Below, piece by piece: positions 1-6,582 of a DNA stretch of 8,955 nucleotides. The DNA comes from Pseudomonadota bacterium (lineage in GTDB: Bacteria; Pseudomonadota; Gammaproteobacteria; Burkholderiales; Burkholderiaceae_B). A program made the translations under genes and the position numbers. The notes under the pieces are model-generated. The model was not told where the DNA came from, searched no databases, and saw nothing but the letters and a program-made list of their open reading frames with translations. Location of the stretch: assembly GCA_023432075.1 (NCBI GenBank), contig JAEYVD010000538.1, forward strand, positions 1 through 8,955, in the 5' to 3' direction. Position 1 is the stretch's first letter, and the number at the start of each line of letters is the position of its first letter.

Positions 1-722
1 AAGATGCCCCACACCTTGCGATCGGCGCCGGGCACCAGCGAGCGATGTTCCAGATAGCGCATGAAGCGCGCCTGGTAGATGGCGTTGATGGGGCCGATGC
101 CCATCGAGCCGGTGGGGAACTGCCAGAAATCCGGCATCAGCCACGGATGGGGGTACGAGGACAGGCCGCGCAAGCCGCGCGTGGTGGCGGTGATTTCCTG
201 GCGGAAATGCGCCAGGTCGTCTTCGCCCAGAAAGCCTTCGAGGAAGGCGCGCGCGTAGACGCCGGGCGCGGAATGCGGCTGCATGTAGACGATGTCGCCC
301 GGGTTGCCGTCCGTGCGGGCGCGAAAGAAATGGTTGAAGCCGACTTCGAACAGGTCGGCGGCCGACGCGTAGCTGGCGATGTGGCCGCCCAGCTCGCCAT
401 GCGCCTGATTGGCGCGCACCACCATCGCCAGCGCGTTCCAGCGGTTGATGCGGGCGATGCGCTCTTCGACGGCCAGGTTGCCGGGGAAGGGCGGTTCCTG
501 GTCGGCGGGAATGGTGTTCAGGTAGGCGGTGCGGGTCTGGCTGTTGGCGCGCAGCCCGAGCGAGGCGGCGTGGCCCAGGACGCTGTCCAGCACGTAGCCC
601 GCGCGCTCGGCCCCGTCGGCCTGCAGCAGGGACTGCAACGCTTCGCGCCATTCGGCGGTTTCGGCGGGGTCGGCGTCGTCCTGGAGGGCCGATCCGGAAA
701 GGGGCTGGCGAGGGTCGAGCAT
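1..722 (-). CDS. aceE: Pyruvate dehydrogenase E1 component (AceE), N-terminal part
   Basis: This is the N-terminal 240 codons of the homodimeric, thiamine-diphosphate-dependent E1 subunit of the cytosolic pyruvate dehydrogenase complex, which decarboxylates pyruvate and passes the acetyl group to the E2 lipoyl domain. The gene is cut by the left edge. The translation follows E. coli AceE closely from memory: DADPAETAEW (17-26), YLNTIPADQEPPFPGNL (67-83), GGHIASY (112-118), FNHFFRAR (129-136), GDIVYMQPHSAPGVYARAFLEG (142-163) and SSYPHPWLMPDFWQFP (188-203). His114, Gln148 and His150 match the E. coli active-site residues His106, Gln140 and His142. A stretch before SSYPHP is about five residues longer than in E. 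coli. I chose the ATG at 722 because an AGGAGA ribosome site precedes it. An in-frame ATG at 752 would add ten basic residues and has no better ribosome site. The gene is divergent from the OPT transporter gene. Identity is near certain. Confidence 0.96.
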   Translation of the reverse strand, partial: MLDPRQPLSGSALQDDADPAETAEWREALQSLLQADGAERAGYVLDSVLGHAASLGLRANSQTRTAYLNTIPADQEPPFPGNLAVEERIARINRWNALAMVVRANQAHGELGGHIASYASAADLFEVGFNHFFRARTDGNPGDIVYMQPHSAPGVYARAFLEGFLGEDDLAHFRQEITATTRGLRGLSSYPHPWLMPDFWQFPTGSMGIGPINAIYQARFMRYLEHRSLVPGADRKVWGI

Positions 723-731
723 GGTAAGTCG

Positions 732-737
732 TCTCCT
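732..737 (-). promoter_or_regulatory. Ribosome binding site of aceE
   Basis: AGGAGA on the minus strand, nine bases before the ATG at 722. It decides that start over the in-frame upstream ATG at 752. Confidence 0.7.
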
Positions 738-756
738 GTTTTTACTGCTCATGCTA

Positions 757-779
757 GACCCATGCCCGAGGCATGAGTC
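757..779 (-). promoter_or_regulatory. Inverted repeat in the aceE leader (hairpin or operator)
   Basis: The core is a perfect 6-bp repeat, CATGCC-CGA-GGCATG (761-775). Read on the minus strand it extends to GACTCATGCC-TCG-GGCATGGGTC, a 10-bp stem closed by a 3-nt loop with one U-G wobble in RNA. It lies about 35 nt upstream of the aceE start. There is no T-run after it on either strand, so it does not look like an intrinsic terminator. It could be an mRNA leader stem or a protein-binding dyad. It does not match the PdhR consensus (ATTGGT-N3-ACCAAT) that controls pdh in enterobacteria. Confidence 0.5.
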
Positions 780-868
780 ATCAAATTCCCCAGGGGATTC
801 CGGCGCTTTCAGCATAATCTTTCGTCAGGATCCTGCGGCACGGCAGGTTCCACTGCCCGATCGCGTTT

Positions 869-888
869 ACCCCTGGTGACCACGGGGT
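869..888. promoter_or_regulatory. Bulged inverted repeat upstream of the OPT gene (possible operator)
   Basis: ACCCCTGGT-G-ACCA-C-GGGGT: 9-bp arms broken by one unpaired C, around a central G. It lies just upstream of the candidate -10 element of the OPT gene (TAGAAT, 903-908) and covers the place where the -35 would be, so it is well placed for a repressor or activator site. The core TGGT-N1-ACCA resembles FadR/PdhR sites (TGGT-N3-ACCA), but the spacer is two bases shorter, so I do not assign it to that family. Confidence 0.4.
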
Positions 889-902
889 GGACGGTCTGGC
901 GC

Positions 903-908
903 TAGAAT
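903..908 (+). promoter_or_regulatory. Candidate -10 element for the OPT gene
   Basis: TAGAAT matches the sigma-70 -10 consensus at five of six positions and sits 32 bases before the start codon. There is no convincing -35 at 16-18 bp; the nearest, GTGACC at 876-881, is 21 bp away and inside the bulged dyad, which would fit an activator-dependent promoter. Tentative. Confidence 0.3.
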
Positions 909-922
909 GCGCGGCTATCAAT

Positions 923-928
923 AGGGAG
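923..928 (+). promoter_or_regulatory. Ribosome binding site of the OPT gene
   Basis: AGGGAG, six bases before the ATG at 935. It decides the start: the open frame runs back to 887, but that part overlaps the candidate -10 element and has no ribosome site. Confidence 0.7.
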
Positions 929-934
929 AAACCC

Positions 935-2986
935 ATGACCCAGCCCATCCGCGTTCCGCCGGAGGTCACGCTGCCCGAGTTGACCGTCCGGGGCGTCCTG
1001 CTTGGGGCGCTGATCACCGTCATCTTCACCGCCTCGAATGTGTTCCTGGGGCTGAAGGTGGGCCTGACGTTCTCGTCGGCCATTCCGGCGGCCGTGATCT
1101 CGATGTCGGTCCTTCGCATGTTCAAGGACGCCAACATCCTTGAGAACAACATGGTGCAGACGCAGGCCTCGGCGGCCGGCACGCTGTCGGCCATCATCTT
1201 CATCCTGCCGGCGCTGGTCATGATGGGCCACTGGCAGGGCTTTCCGTTCTGGCAGACGTTGGGCATCTGCGCGGCCGGCGGCATGCTGGGCGTGATGTTC
1301 ACGATTCCGCTGCGCCACGTGATGGTGGTGCAGAGCAACCTGCCGTATCCGGAAGGCGTGGCGGCGGCGGAGATTCTGCGGGTGGGCAGCGCCGAGCGCG
1401 CGCAGGACGCACCGCAGACCGGCGCGCACGCGTCGGCCAAACCCGCCGCCACCGGCATGGGCGACATCGTCGCCGGGGGCGTCGCGGCGGCCGTGGTCAG
1501 CTTTGCCGCCAGCGGGCTGCGCGTGCTGGGCGACAGCGTCAGCGGCTGGTTTGCATTGGGCGGCGCCGTGTTCAGGCTGCCGATGGGCTTTTCGCTGGCG
1601 CTGCTGGGTGCGGGCTACCTGATCGGCATCGTCGCCGGGCTGGCGATGTTGACCGGGCTGGTCATTGCGTGGGGCATTGCGGTGCCCATCTTGACTGCCA
1701 TGGGCGACATGCCCGCGGGTGCGACGCTGGCGTCCTATGCCACGGGCCTGTGGTCCTCGCAGGTGCGCTTCATTGGCGCGGGTGTGATCGGCGTGGGCGC
1801 GATCTGGACGCTGGCGACGCTGTTCGTGCCGATGGCGCGCGGCGTGAAGGCCTCGTTTTCGGCCTTGACCAAGGAGGGCGCGGCCCGCGCGGGCACCGCG
1901 CCGCGCACCGAACGCGACCTGTCGGCGGGCTGGATCTCGGCCGTGACGCTGGTGCTGGTGGCAATCCTGGTCTTCACGTTCCAGGTGTTCCTGTCGGGCA
2001 CGCCGCTGTCGGCCGGCGCCATCTGGAAGCTGGTCGCCTACGCGGTCCTCTTCGCCTTCGTGTTCGGTTTCCTGGTGGCCGCGGCTTGCGGCTACATGGC
2101 CGGCCTGGTGGGGTCGTCGACCAGTCCAATCTCCGGCGTGGGCATCGTCGCCATCGTCCTGGTCTCCGTGCTGATGCTGGGCGTGGGCGGCGAGCTGATG
2201 GCGCTGGAAAACGGCGTGCAGATGGCGATTGCCCTGGCGATCTTCAGCACGTCGGCCGTCGTGGCGGTGGCGTCGATTTCGAACGACAACCTGCAGGACC
2301 TGAAGACCGGCTGGCTGGTGGGGGCGACCCCGTGGCGCCAGCAGGTCGCGCTGCTGATCGGCTGCGTCGTGGGCGCGGCGGTGATTTCGCCCGTGCTGGA
2401 GCTGCTCTACAACGCGTACGGGTTTGCGGATGCGATGCCGCGCGAAGGCATGGACGCATCGCAGGCGCTGTCCGCGCCGCAGGCGACGCTGATGCTGGCG
2501 ATCACGCGCGGCATCTTCACCCATCAGCTGAACTGGACGATGATCCTGATCGGCATGGCGGTGGGCGTGGGGCTGATCGTGGTGGACGAGATCATGAAGC
2601 GCACCTGCAAGGTGGCGCGCATTCCCGTGCTGGCGGTGGGCATCGGCATCTACCTGCCGCCGACCGTCGCCGCGCCCATCGTGGCGGGCGCGCTGCTGGC
2701 CTGGCTGCTTGATCGCGCCCTGCGCCGCCGCGCGGCCGCCGCCGGCCAGCCCTACGACCGCTTTGCCGAAGCGGCCAACCGCCGCGGCGTGCTGATTGCC
2801 TCGGGCCTGATCGTGGGCGAGAGCCTGGTGGGGGTGCTGATGGCCGCCATCATCGGTGGCTCGGGCTCCGAGGCGCCGCTGGCGATCGCGGGCGAGGCGT
2901 TCGCCGGCATGGCGTCCTACCTCGGGTTGGCCGTCTTCGTGCTGGTGGCCGTGCTGTTCTGGCGGCGGGTGATGCGGCTGGCTTAG
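935..2986 (+). CDS. OPT-family oligopeptide transporter
   Basis: A 683-residue polytopic inner-membrane protein of the OPT (oligopeptide transporter) superfamily, whose members move small peptides or peptide-like metal chelates, usually by proton symport. Family-type segments are visible. They include SNVFLGLKVGLTFSSAIPAA (34-53), where the first membrane helices begin, NNMVQTQASAAGTL (71-84) and LPYPEGVAAAEIL (126-138). Many hydrophobic stretches alternate with short loops along the whole protein, consistent with the roughly 14-16 helices of the family, and a basic loop (RALRRRAAAA) lies near the C-terminus. Length is normal for bacterial OPT proteins. The start at 935 is set by AGGGAG and by the start of similarity to the family. 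The gene is divergent from aceE. Its stop codon overlaps by 4 bp the stop of the convergent M20 gene. Substrate cannot be read from sequence; a partnership with the neighbouring hydrolase is possible but unproven. Confidence 0.93.
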   Translation: MTQPIRVPPEVTLPELTVRGVLLGALITVIFTASNVFLGLKVGLTFSSAIPAAVISMSVLRMFKDANILENNMVQTQASAAGTLSAIIFILPALVMMGHWQGFPFWQTLGICAAGGMLGVMFTIPLRHVMVVQSNLPYPEGVAAAEILRVGSAERAQDAPQTGAHASAKPAATGMGDIVAGGVAAAVVSFAASGLRVLGDSVSGWFALGGAVFRLPMGFSLALLGAGYLIGIVAGLAMLTGLVIAWGIAVPILTAMGDMPAGATLASYATGLWSSQVRFIGAGVIGVGAIWTLATLFVPMARGVKASFSALTKEGAARAGTAPRTERDLSAGWISAVTLVLVAILVFTFQVFLSGTPLSAGAIWKLVAYAVLFAFVFGFLVAAACGYMAGLVGSSTSPISGVGIVAIVLVSVLMLGVGGELMALENGVQMAIALAIFSTSAVVAVASISNDNLQDLKTGWLVGATPWRQQVALLIGCVVGAAVISPVLELLYNAYGFADAMPREGMDASQALSAPQATLMLAITRGIFTHQLNWTMILIGMAVGVGLIVVDEIMKRTCKVARIPVLAVGIGIYLPPTVAAPIVAGALLAWLLDRALRRRAAAAGQPYDRFAEAANRRGVLIASGLIVGESLVGVLMAAIIGGSGSEAPLAIAGEAFAGMASYLGLAVFVLVAVLFWRRVMRLA

Positions 2987-4209
2987 TGCAGCAAATCCGC
3001 CAGCGTGCGTGCAATGACCTTTGTCGCGCGGCGCAGGTCTTCCAGATTGATGCGTTCGTCGTTGCGCTTGGCGTGCGATTCCAGCACCGTGCGCGGGCCC
3101 GCGCCGTAGATCACGCCGGGGACGCCGGCTTCGGCGTACAGGCGCACGTCGGTGTAGAGTGGTGTGCCCATCGCGGGGATGGGTTCGCCGAACACGGCCT
3201 CGCCATGTTGCTGGATGGCCTGCACCAGCGGCTGCGCGCCGGGCAGCGGGCGCATCGAATTGGCCAGCAGCAGCCGCTTGATCTCGACACGGATACCGGG
3301 ACATGAAGCCGCGGTTTCTTCGATGATGCGCCGGATGTCGGCCTCGACCTCTACGGCGTTTTCTTCGGGAATCATGCGGCGGTCCAGCTTGAAGCTGACC
3401 TTGCCGGGCACCACGTTCGTGTTGGTGCCGCCTTCGATCCGCCCCACGTTCAAGTACGGATGCGAGATGCCCGGGACCTGCGACGTGATCGACCGGTAGC
3501 GCGCGTTCTGCGCATACAGGGCATTCAGAATCGCGACGGCGCCTTGCAAGGCGTCGACGCCGCTGCTCGGAATGGCGGCGTGGGCCATCTTGCCGTGCAC
3601 TGTCACTTCCATCTGCAGGCAGCCGTTGTGCGCGGTGACGACTTCATAGCTGAAACCGGCCGCGATCATCAGGTCGGGGCGCGTAAGCCCCTGCGCGAGC
3701 AGCCAGCCCGGACCCAGCAGACCGCCGAACTCCTCGTCATACGTAAAGTGCAGCTCCACCGCGCCGCGCGACGGCATGGCGATGGCTTCCAGCGCCCGCA
3801 GCGCAAACGTGAAGCTGGCGAAGTCGCTCTTGCTGACGGCTGCGGCGCGGCCGTACAGGCAGCCGTCCTCGATCTGGGCGCCGTAGGGATCGTGCGCCCA
3901 GCCGTCGCCGGGTGGCACCACATCGCCGTGCGCGTTGAGCGCGATGCGTGGGCCTGCGCCGCCGTACTCGCGGCGCACGATGAGGTTGGTGATGGACTGC
4001 ATGCCATAGTCCGCGACGGCCTGGGCCGGCACGGGGTGCGCTTCGGCGTGCAGGCCAAAATCTTGCAGCAGTTGCGCGGTGCGCTCGGCGTGCGGGGCGT
4101 TGTTGCCGGGCGGCGTGTCGGTGGGCACGCGCACCAGTTCTTGCAGGAAGCGGACTTCTTCGTCGAAATGGGCGTCCACCCAGGCGTCGAGTCGGGCGTA
4201 ATCGGTCAT
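2983..4209 (-). CDS. M20-family metallohydrolase (ArgE/DapE/CPG2-like), atypical metal site
   Basis: A 408-residue cytosolic protein with the M20 amidohydrolase/peptidase fold: an N-terminal catalytic half, an inserted dimerisation domain (about 190-300, VEVTVHGKMAHAAIP type) and a C-terminal catalytic half. Visible residues are the first ligand motif NAHGDVVP (His94, Asp96), the catalytic-base/ligand pair DEE (158-160) and the last ligand His379 in SHAKRND. Two usual ligands are missing: the bridging Asp of the GRGxxDMKGG motif is replaced (GRAAAVSKSD, Val125), and the Glu of the usual GEPT motif is absent (AAGFSYE, 183-189). The ATG at 4209 follows the allC stop by 4 bp with no clear ribosome site, so it is probably translated by coupling; upstream in-frame codons lie inside allC. 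It is the last gene of the puuE-allC cluster, which suggests ureide or N-acyl/N-carbamoyl amino-acid metabolism. It could also be a dipeptidase. The family is clear; the substrate is unknown. Confidence 0.88.
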   Translation of the reverse strand: MTDYARLDAWVDAHFDEEVRFLQELVRVPTDTPPGNNAPHAERTAQLLQDFGLHAEAHPVPAQAVADYGMQSITNLIVRREYGGAGPRIALNAHGDVVPPGDGWAHDPYGAQIEDGCLYGRAAAVSKSDFASFTFALRALEAIAMPSRGAVELHFTYDEEFGGLLGPGWLLAQGLTRPDLMIAAGFSYEVVTAHNGCLQMEVTVHGKMAHAAIPSSGVDALQGAVAILNALYAQNARYRSITSQVPGISHPYLNVGRIEGGTNTNVVPGKVSFKLDRRMIPEENAVEVEADIRRIIEETAASCPGIRVEIKRLLLANSMRPLPGAQPLVQAIQQHGEAVFGEPIPAMGTPLYTDVRLYAEAGVPGVIYGAGPRTVLESHAKRNDERINLEDLRRATKVIARTLADLLH

Positions 4210-4213
4210 GGAT

Positions 4214-5524
4214 CTAGGTCGTAGTGTCGTTGGCCAGCGCGTCGAGCAAGCCCAGCATGGCTTGCGCGGCAAGTTCGATATCGTCGCTGGTGGTGGATTC
4301 GTGGGGGTTGTGGCTGATGCCGTTGTTCTGGCCGCGCACGAAGAGCATCGCCTGCGGCATGATCTCGTGCAGCTTCATGGCGTCGTGGCCCGCGCCGCTG
4401 GGCATGCGGTGCACGGGCACGCCCAACGCGTCGACAGCGCGCTCCCAGCGCTGCTGCCAGCGCGGATCGCTGGGCGCGGCGGCGGCTCGCATGGTTTCTT
4501 CAAGCGAATAGCGCAGGCCGCGCCGCTCGCAGATGGCGGCCAGCTCGGCCAGCACGTCATCGACCAGCGCGTCGCGCTGCGCATCGCTGGGGGCGCGCAG
4601 GTCCAGGCTGAAGCGGCACTCGCCCGGCACGACGTTGATCGATCCGCCAGGCACCTCGAACATGCCCACCGTGCCGACCGAATCGCCATCGCGGGCGGCG
4701 CGGCGTTCAACATAGAGCGCCAGCTCGGCGGCCGCCACGGCCGCGTCGCGCCGCCGGTTCATGGGCGTGGTGCCGGCATGGCTGGCCAGACCCAGGATCT
4801 GCACCTGATGGCGCACGCAGCCGTTGATGGACGTGACGACGCCAAGCGGCAGCCCCATTTCATACAGGACCGGACCCTGCTCGATGTGCACCTCGACAAA
4901 GCCCAGGTAGTTGGCCGGATCGCGCCGCAGGCTGGGGATCCCGTCGATATCCAGGCCCGCGTGCATCATGGCCTCGCGCATGGTGATGCCGTCGGCATCC
5001 TGCTGCGCCAGCCAGTCGGGATTGAAGCTGCCGATCAACGCGCCCGAGCCCAGGAACGTGGCCCGGTAGCGCTGGCCTTCTTCCTCGGCGAAGGCGATCA
5101 CCTCCACGTCGAACGGCAGGCGCCGGTTCTCGCGATGCAGCGCGCGCACGCAGGCCATGGGCACGAAGATGCCAAGCCGGCCGTCGTACTTGCCGGCATT
5201 GCGCACCGTGTCGAAGTGGCTGCCGGTCATGAGGACCCGCGCGCCGGGCTGGGCGGCGCGATAGCGTCCCACTACATTGCCGACGGCGTCGATGCCGACC
5301 TCGTCAAAGCCGCAGTCGCGCATCCATTGCGAGATGCGCGCGGCGCAGGCGCGGTGCGCGTCGGTCAGGTAGGTGACCGTGAGCTGGCCTTTTTCGGCGT
5401 AACCCGGATCGCTGTAGACGCTGAGCGCCTCGTGCCAGTCCCAGATGTCGCTGCCCATGCCGGGTTCGCCGTGGCGGCTGTGCGAGCGCGGCTCGACGTT
5501 CGGATCGTTCAGATTGTGGGTCAT
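4214..5524 (-). CDS. allC: Allantoate amidohydrolase (AllC/HpxK-like, Zn-dependent hydantoinase/carbamoylase family)
   Basis: A 436-residue cytosolic enzyme of the M20 hydantoinase/carbamoylase group. By context it is allantoate amidohydrolase, which hydrolyses allantoate to ureidoglycine with release of ammonia and CO2. All the expected dinuclear metal residues are visible: His103 (GSHFDTV), the bridging Asp114 (GKYDG), the base/ligand pair Glu148-Glu149 (AEEEG), His213 (EVHIEQG) and His405 (NGISHNPHES). HAGTTPM (249-255) and PSGAGHDA (375-382) are typical of the family. It is about 20 residues longer than E. coli AllC at the N-terminus. The ATG at 5524 is preceded by AGGACG; the open frame extends back into puuE but has no better start. 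It lies 11 bp after puuE and 4 bp before the M20 gene, so one mRNA is likely. The alternative is an N-carbamoyl-L-amino-acid hydrolase; the adjacent allantoinase favours allantoate. Confidence 0.87.
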   Translation of the reverse strand: MTHNLNDPNVEPRSHSRHGEPGMGSDIWDWHEALSVYSDPGYAEKGQLTVTYLTDAHRACAARISQWMRDCGFDEVGIDAVGNVVGRYRAAQPGARVLMTGSHFDTVRNAGKYDGRLGIFVPMACVRALHRENRRLPFDVEVIAFAEEEGQRYRATFLGSGALIGSFNPDWLAQQDADGITMREAMMHAGLDIDGIPSLRRDPANYLGFVEVHIEQGPVLYEMGLPLGVVTSINGCVRHQVQILGLASHAGTTPMNRRRDAAVAAAELALYVERRAARDGDSVGTVGMFEVPGGSINVVPGECRFSLDLRAPSDAQRDALVDDVLAELAAICERRGLRYSLEETMRAAAAPSDPRWQQRWERAVDALGVPVHRMPSGAGHDAMKLHEIMPQAMLFVRGQNNGISHNPHESTTSDDIELAAQAMLGLLDALANDTTT

Positions 5525-5527
5525 GGT

Positions 5528-5533
5528 CGTCCT
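5528..5533 (-). promoter_or_regulatory. Ribosome binding site of allC
   Basis: AGGACG on the minus strand, three bases before the ATG at 5524 (five bases counting from AGGA). It lies within the 11-bp gap after the puuE stop and supports this start over the upstream codons inside puuE. Confidence 0.55.
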
Positions 5534-5535
5534 GT

Positions 5536-6480
5536 TCAACGGTCGGAGAGGTAGGGGTGGGTGGCTTTCCAGTGCCGCGCGATGTCCAGCCGGCGGCACA
5601 CCCAGACGCGATCGTGGCGCGCGATGTGATCCAGGAAACGCTGCAGGGCAACGATGCGTCCGGGCCGCCCCAAGAGGCGGCAGTGCATGCCGATGCTGAG
5701 CATCTTGGGCGCTTCCTCGCCTTCGGCATACAGCGCGTCGAAGCTGTCCTTCAGGTACTGGAAAAAGGGCTCGGCGTGGGAAAAGCCCTGCGGCAATGCG
5801 AAGCGCATGTCGTTGCAGTCCAGCGTGTAGGGCACGATGAGCTGCGGCGCCGTCGTGCCATCCGATTTGCGCACTCGCATCCAGAAGGGCAGGTCGTCGC
5901 CGTAATAGTCGCTGTCATACTCGAATCCGCCATCGTCGGCGACCAGCGTGCGGGTGCGAGGGCTGTCGCGGCCGGTGTACCAGCCCAGCGGCCGCGCGCC
6001 CGTGAGTGTTGTGATGGCGTCGATGGCCAGGCGCATGTGCTCGCGCTCGGTGGCTGCATCCACGTTCTGGTAGTGGATCCAGCGCCAGCCGTGGCAGGCA
6101 ATTTCATGACCCAATTCCACGAACGCCGCTGTCAGGTCCGGATGGCGTTGCAGCGCCATCCCGACGCCGAACACCGTCAGCGGCAGCTGGCGCTTTTCGA
6201 ATTCCCGCAGGATGCGCCACACGCCCGCCCGCGAGCCGTATTCGTAGATGCCTTCCATGCTGAGATGCCGGTCCGGGTAGCTGGCGGGGCTGAACATCTC
6301 GGACAGGAACTGTTCGGATCCCGCGTCGCCATGCAGCACACAGTTTTCGCCGCCTTCTTCGTAATTCAGCACAAACTGGACGGCGATCCGCGCATTCCCC
6401 GGCCACTGCGCGTGAGGCGGGTTGCGGCCGTAGCCGACCAGGTCGCGTGGGTAGGAAGCGGTGGCGTCGTAGGCAGGCAT
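5536..6480 (-). CDS. puuE: Allantoinase, PuuE type (NodB/polysaccharide-deacetylase fold)
   Basis: A 314-residue cytosolic enzyme that hydrolyses allantoin to allantoate without the metal centre of classical AllB allantoinases. The sequence follows Pseudomonas PuuE closely as I remember it: YPRDLVGYGRNPP (10-22), FVLNYEEGGENC (36-47), the SMEGIYEYGSRAGVWR segment (74-89), GHEIACHGWRWIHYQ (124-138), GWYTGR (166-171), DCNDMRF (231-237) and the MLSIGMHCRLLGRPGR segment (260-275). The NodB deacetylase motifs are altered as expected for PuuE: TFDD becomes NYEE, and the second motif keeps His125 and His130. Length is normal. The first ATG is at 6480. A TTG at 6516 could extend the frame by 12 residues, but PuuE proteins begin near the YPRDL segment. 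No good ribosome site precedes the ATG. It is first in the puuE-allC-M20 cluster, about 100 bp after lysR. Identity is strong. Confidence 0.94.
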   Translation of the reverse strand: MPAYDATASYPRDLVGYGRNPPHAQWPGNARIAVQFVLNYEEGGENCVLHGDAGSEQFLSEMFSPASYPDRHLSMEGIYEYGSRAGVWRILREFEKRQLPLTVFGVGMALQRHPDLTAAFVELGHEIACHGWRWIHYQNVDAATEREHMRLAIDAITTLTGARPLGWYTGRDSPRTRTLVADDGGFEYDSDYYGDDLPFWMRVRKSDGTTAPQLIVPYTLDCNDMRFALPQGFSHAEPFFQYLKDSFDALYAEGEEAPKMLSIGMHCRLLGRPGRIVALQRFLDHIARHDRVWVCRRLDIARHWKATHPYLSDR

Positions 6481-6500
6481 CGGCGGGCAAAGACACGGGT

Positions 6501-6532
6501 TAGATTGTGTATACAAAGTATGTACATCAAAT
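6501..6532 (-). promoter_or_regulatory. AT-rich promoter/operator segment upstream of puuE
   Basis: A short AT-rich island in otherwise GC-rich DNA between lysR and puuE. It contains TTGTGTATACAA (6505-6516; TTGT and ACAA arms around the 8-bp palindrome TGTATACA at 6508-6515). A second 8-bp palindrome, ATGTACAT (6520-6527), is centred 12 bp away. GTGTATACAA (6507-6516) differs at one base from TTGTATACAA, the operator type of several GntR/FCD regulators such as MdcY/MatR. On the minus strand TATACA could serve as a -10, about 30 bases before the puuE ATG, but no good -35 accompanies it. No GntR gene lies in the window. Confidence 0.45.
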
Positions 6533-6582
6533 ACCAGCTGCAGGCCATCGGCGTATGCCCTACACCCGCCGGTTTGGCGCCG

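Noticed and set aside
45..776. A 243-codon open frame on the plus strand opposite aceE
   Set aside because: It is the antisense of a confidently identified aceE start region and has a biased, motif-free composition.
787..797. TCCCC-A-GGGGA palindrome in the aceE/OPT intergenic region
   Set aside because: Five-base arms are too short to weigh on their own in GC-rich DNA, and flanking bases do not extend it.
813..818. CATAAT as a -10 element for the OPT gene
   Set aside because: Good hexamer, but no -35 at a usable distance, and it is over 100 bp from the start while TAGAAT lies closer in a better place.
902..3304. An 800-codon open frame on the minus strand opposite the OPT gene
   Set aside because: Its translation is dominated by H, R, Q, G and D without hydrophobic segments or motifs, as expected for the antisense of a GC-rich membrane-protein gene. 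It also runs through the end of the M20 gene.
4208..5554. A 448-codon open frame on the plus strand opposite allC
   Set aside because: It mirrors allC in a frame kept open by GC bias, with low-complexity composition (AHG, VHV, DVH patterns) and no ribosome site.
6567..6579. CGCC-GGTTT-GGCG hairpin just after the lysR stop as a terminator
   Set aside because: Only four base pairs and no T-run on the minus strand, so it would not terminate transcription.
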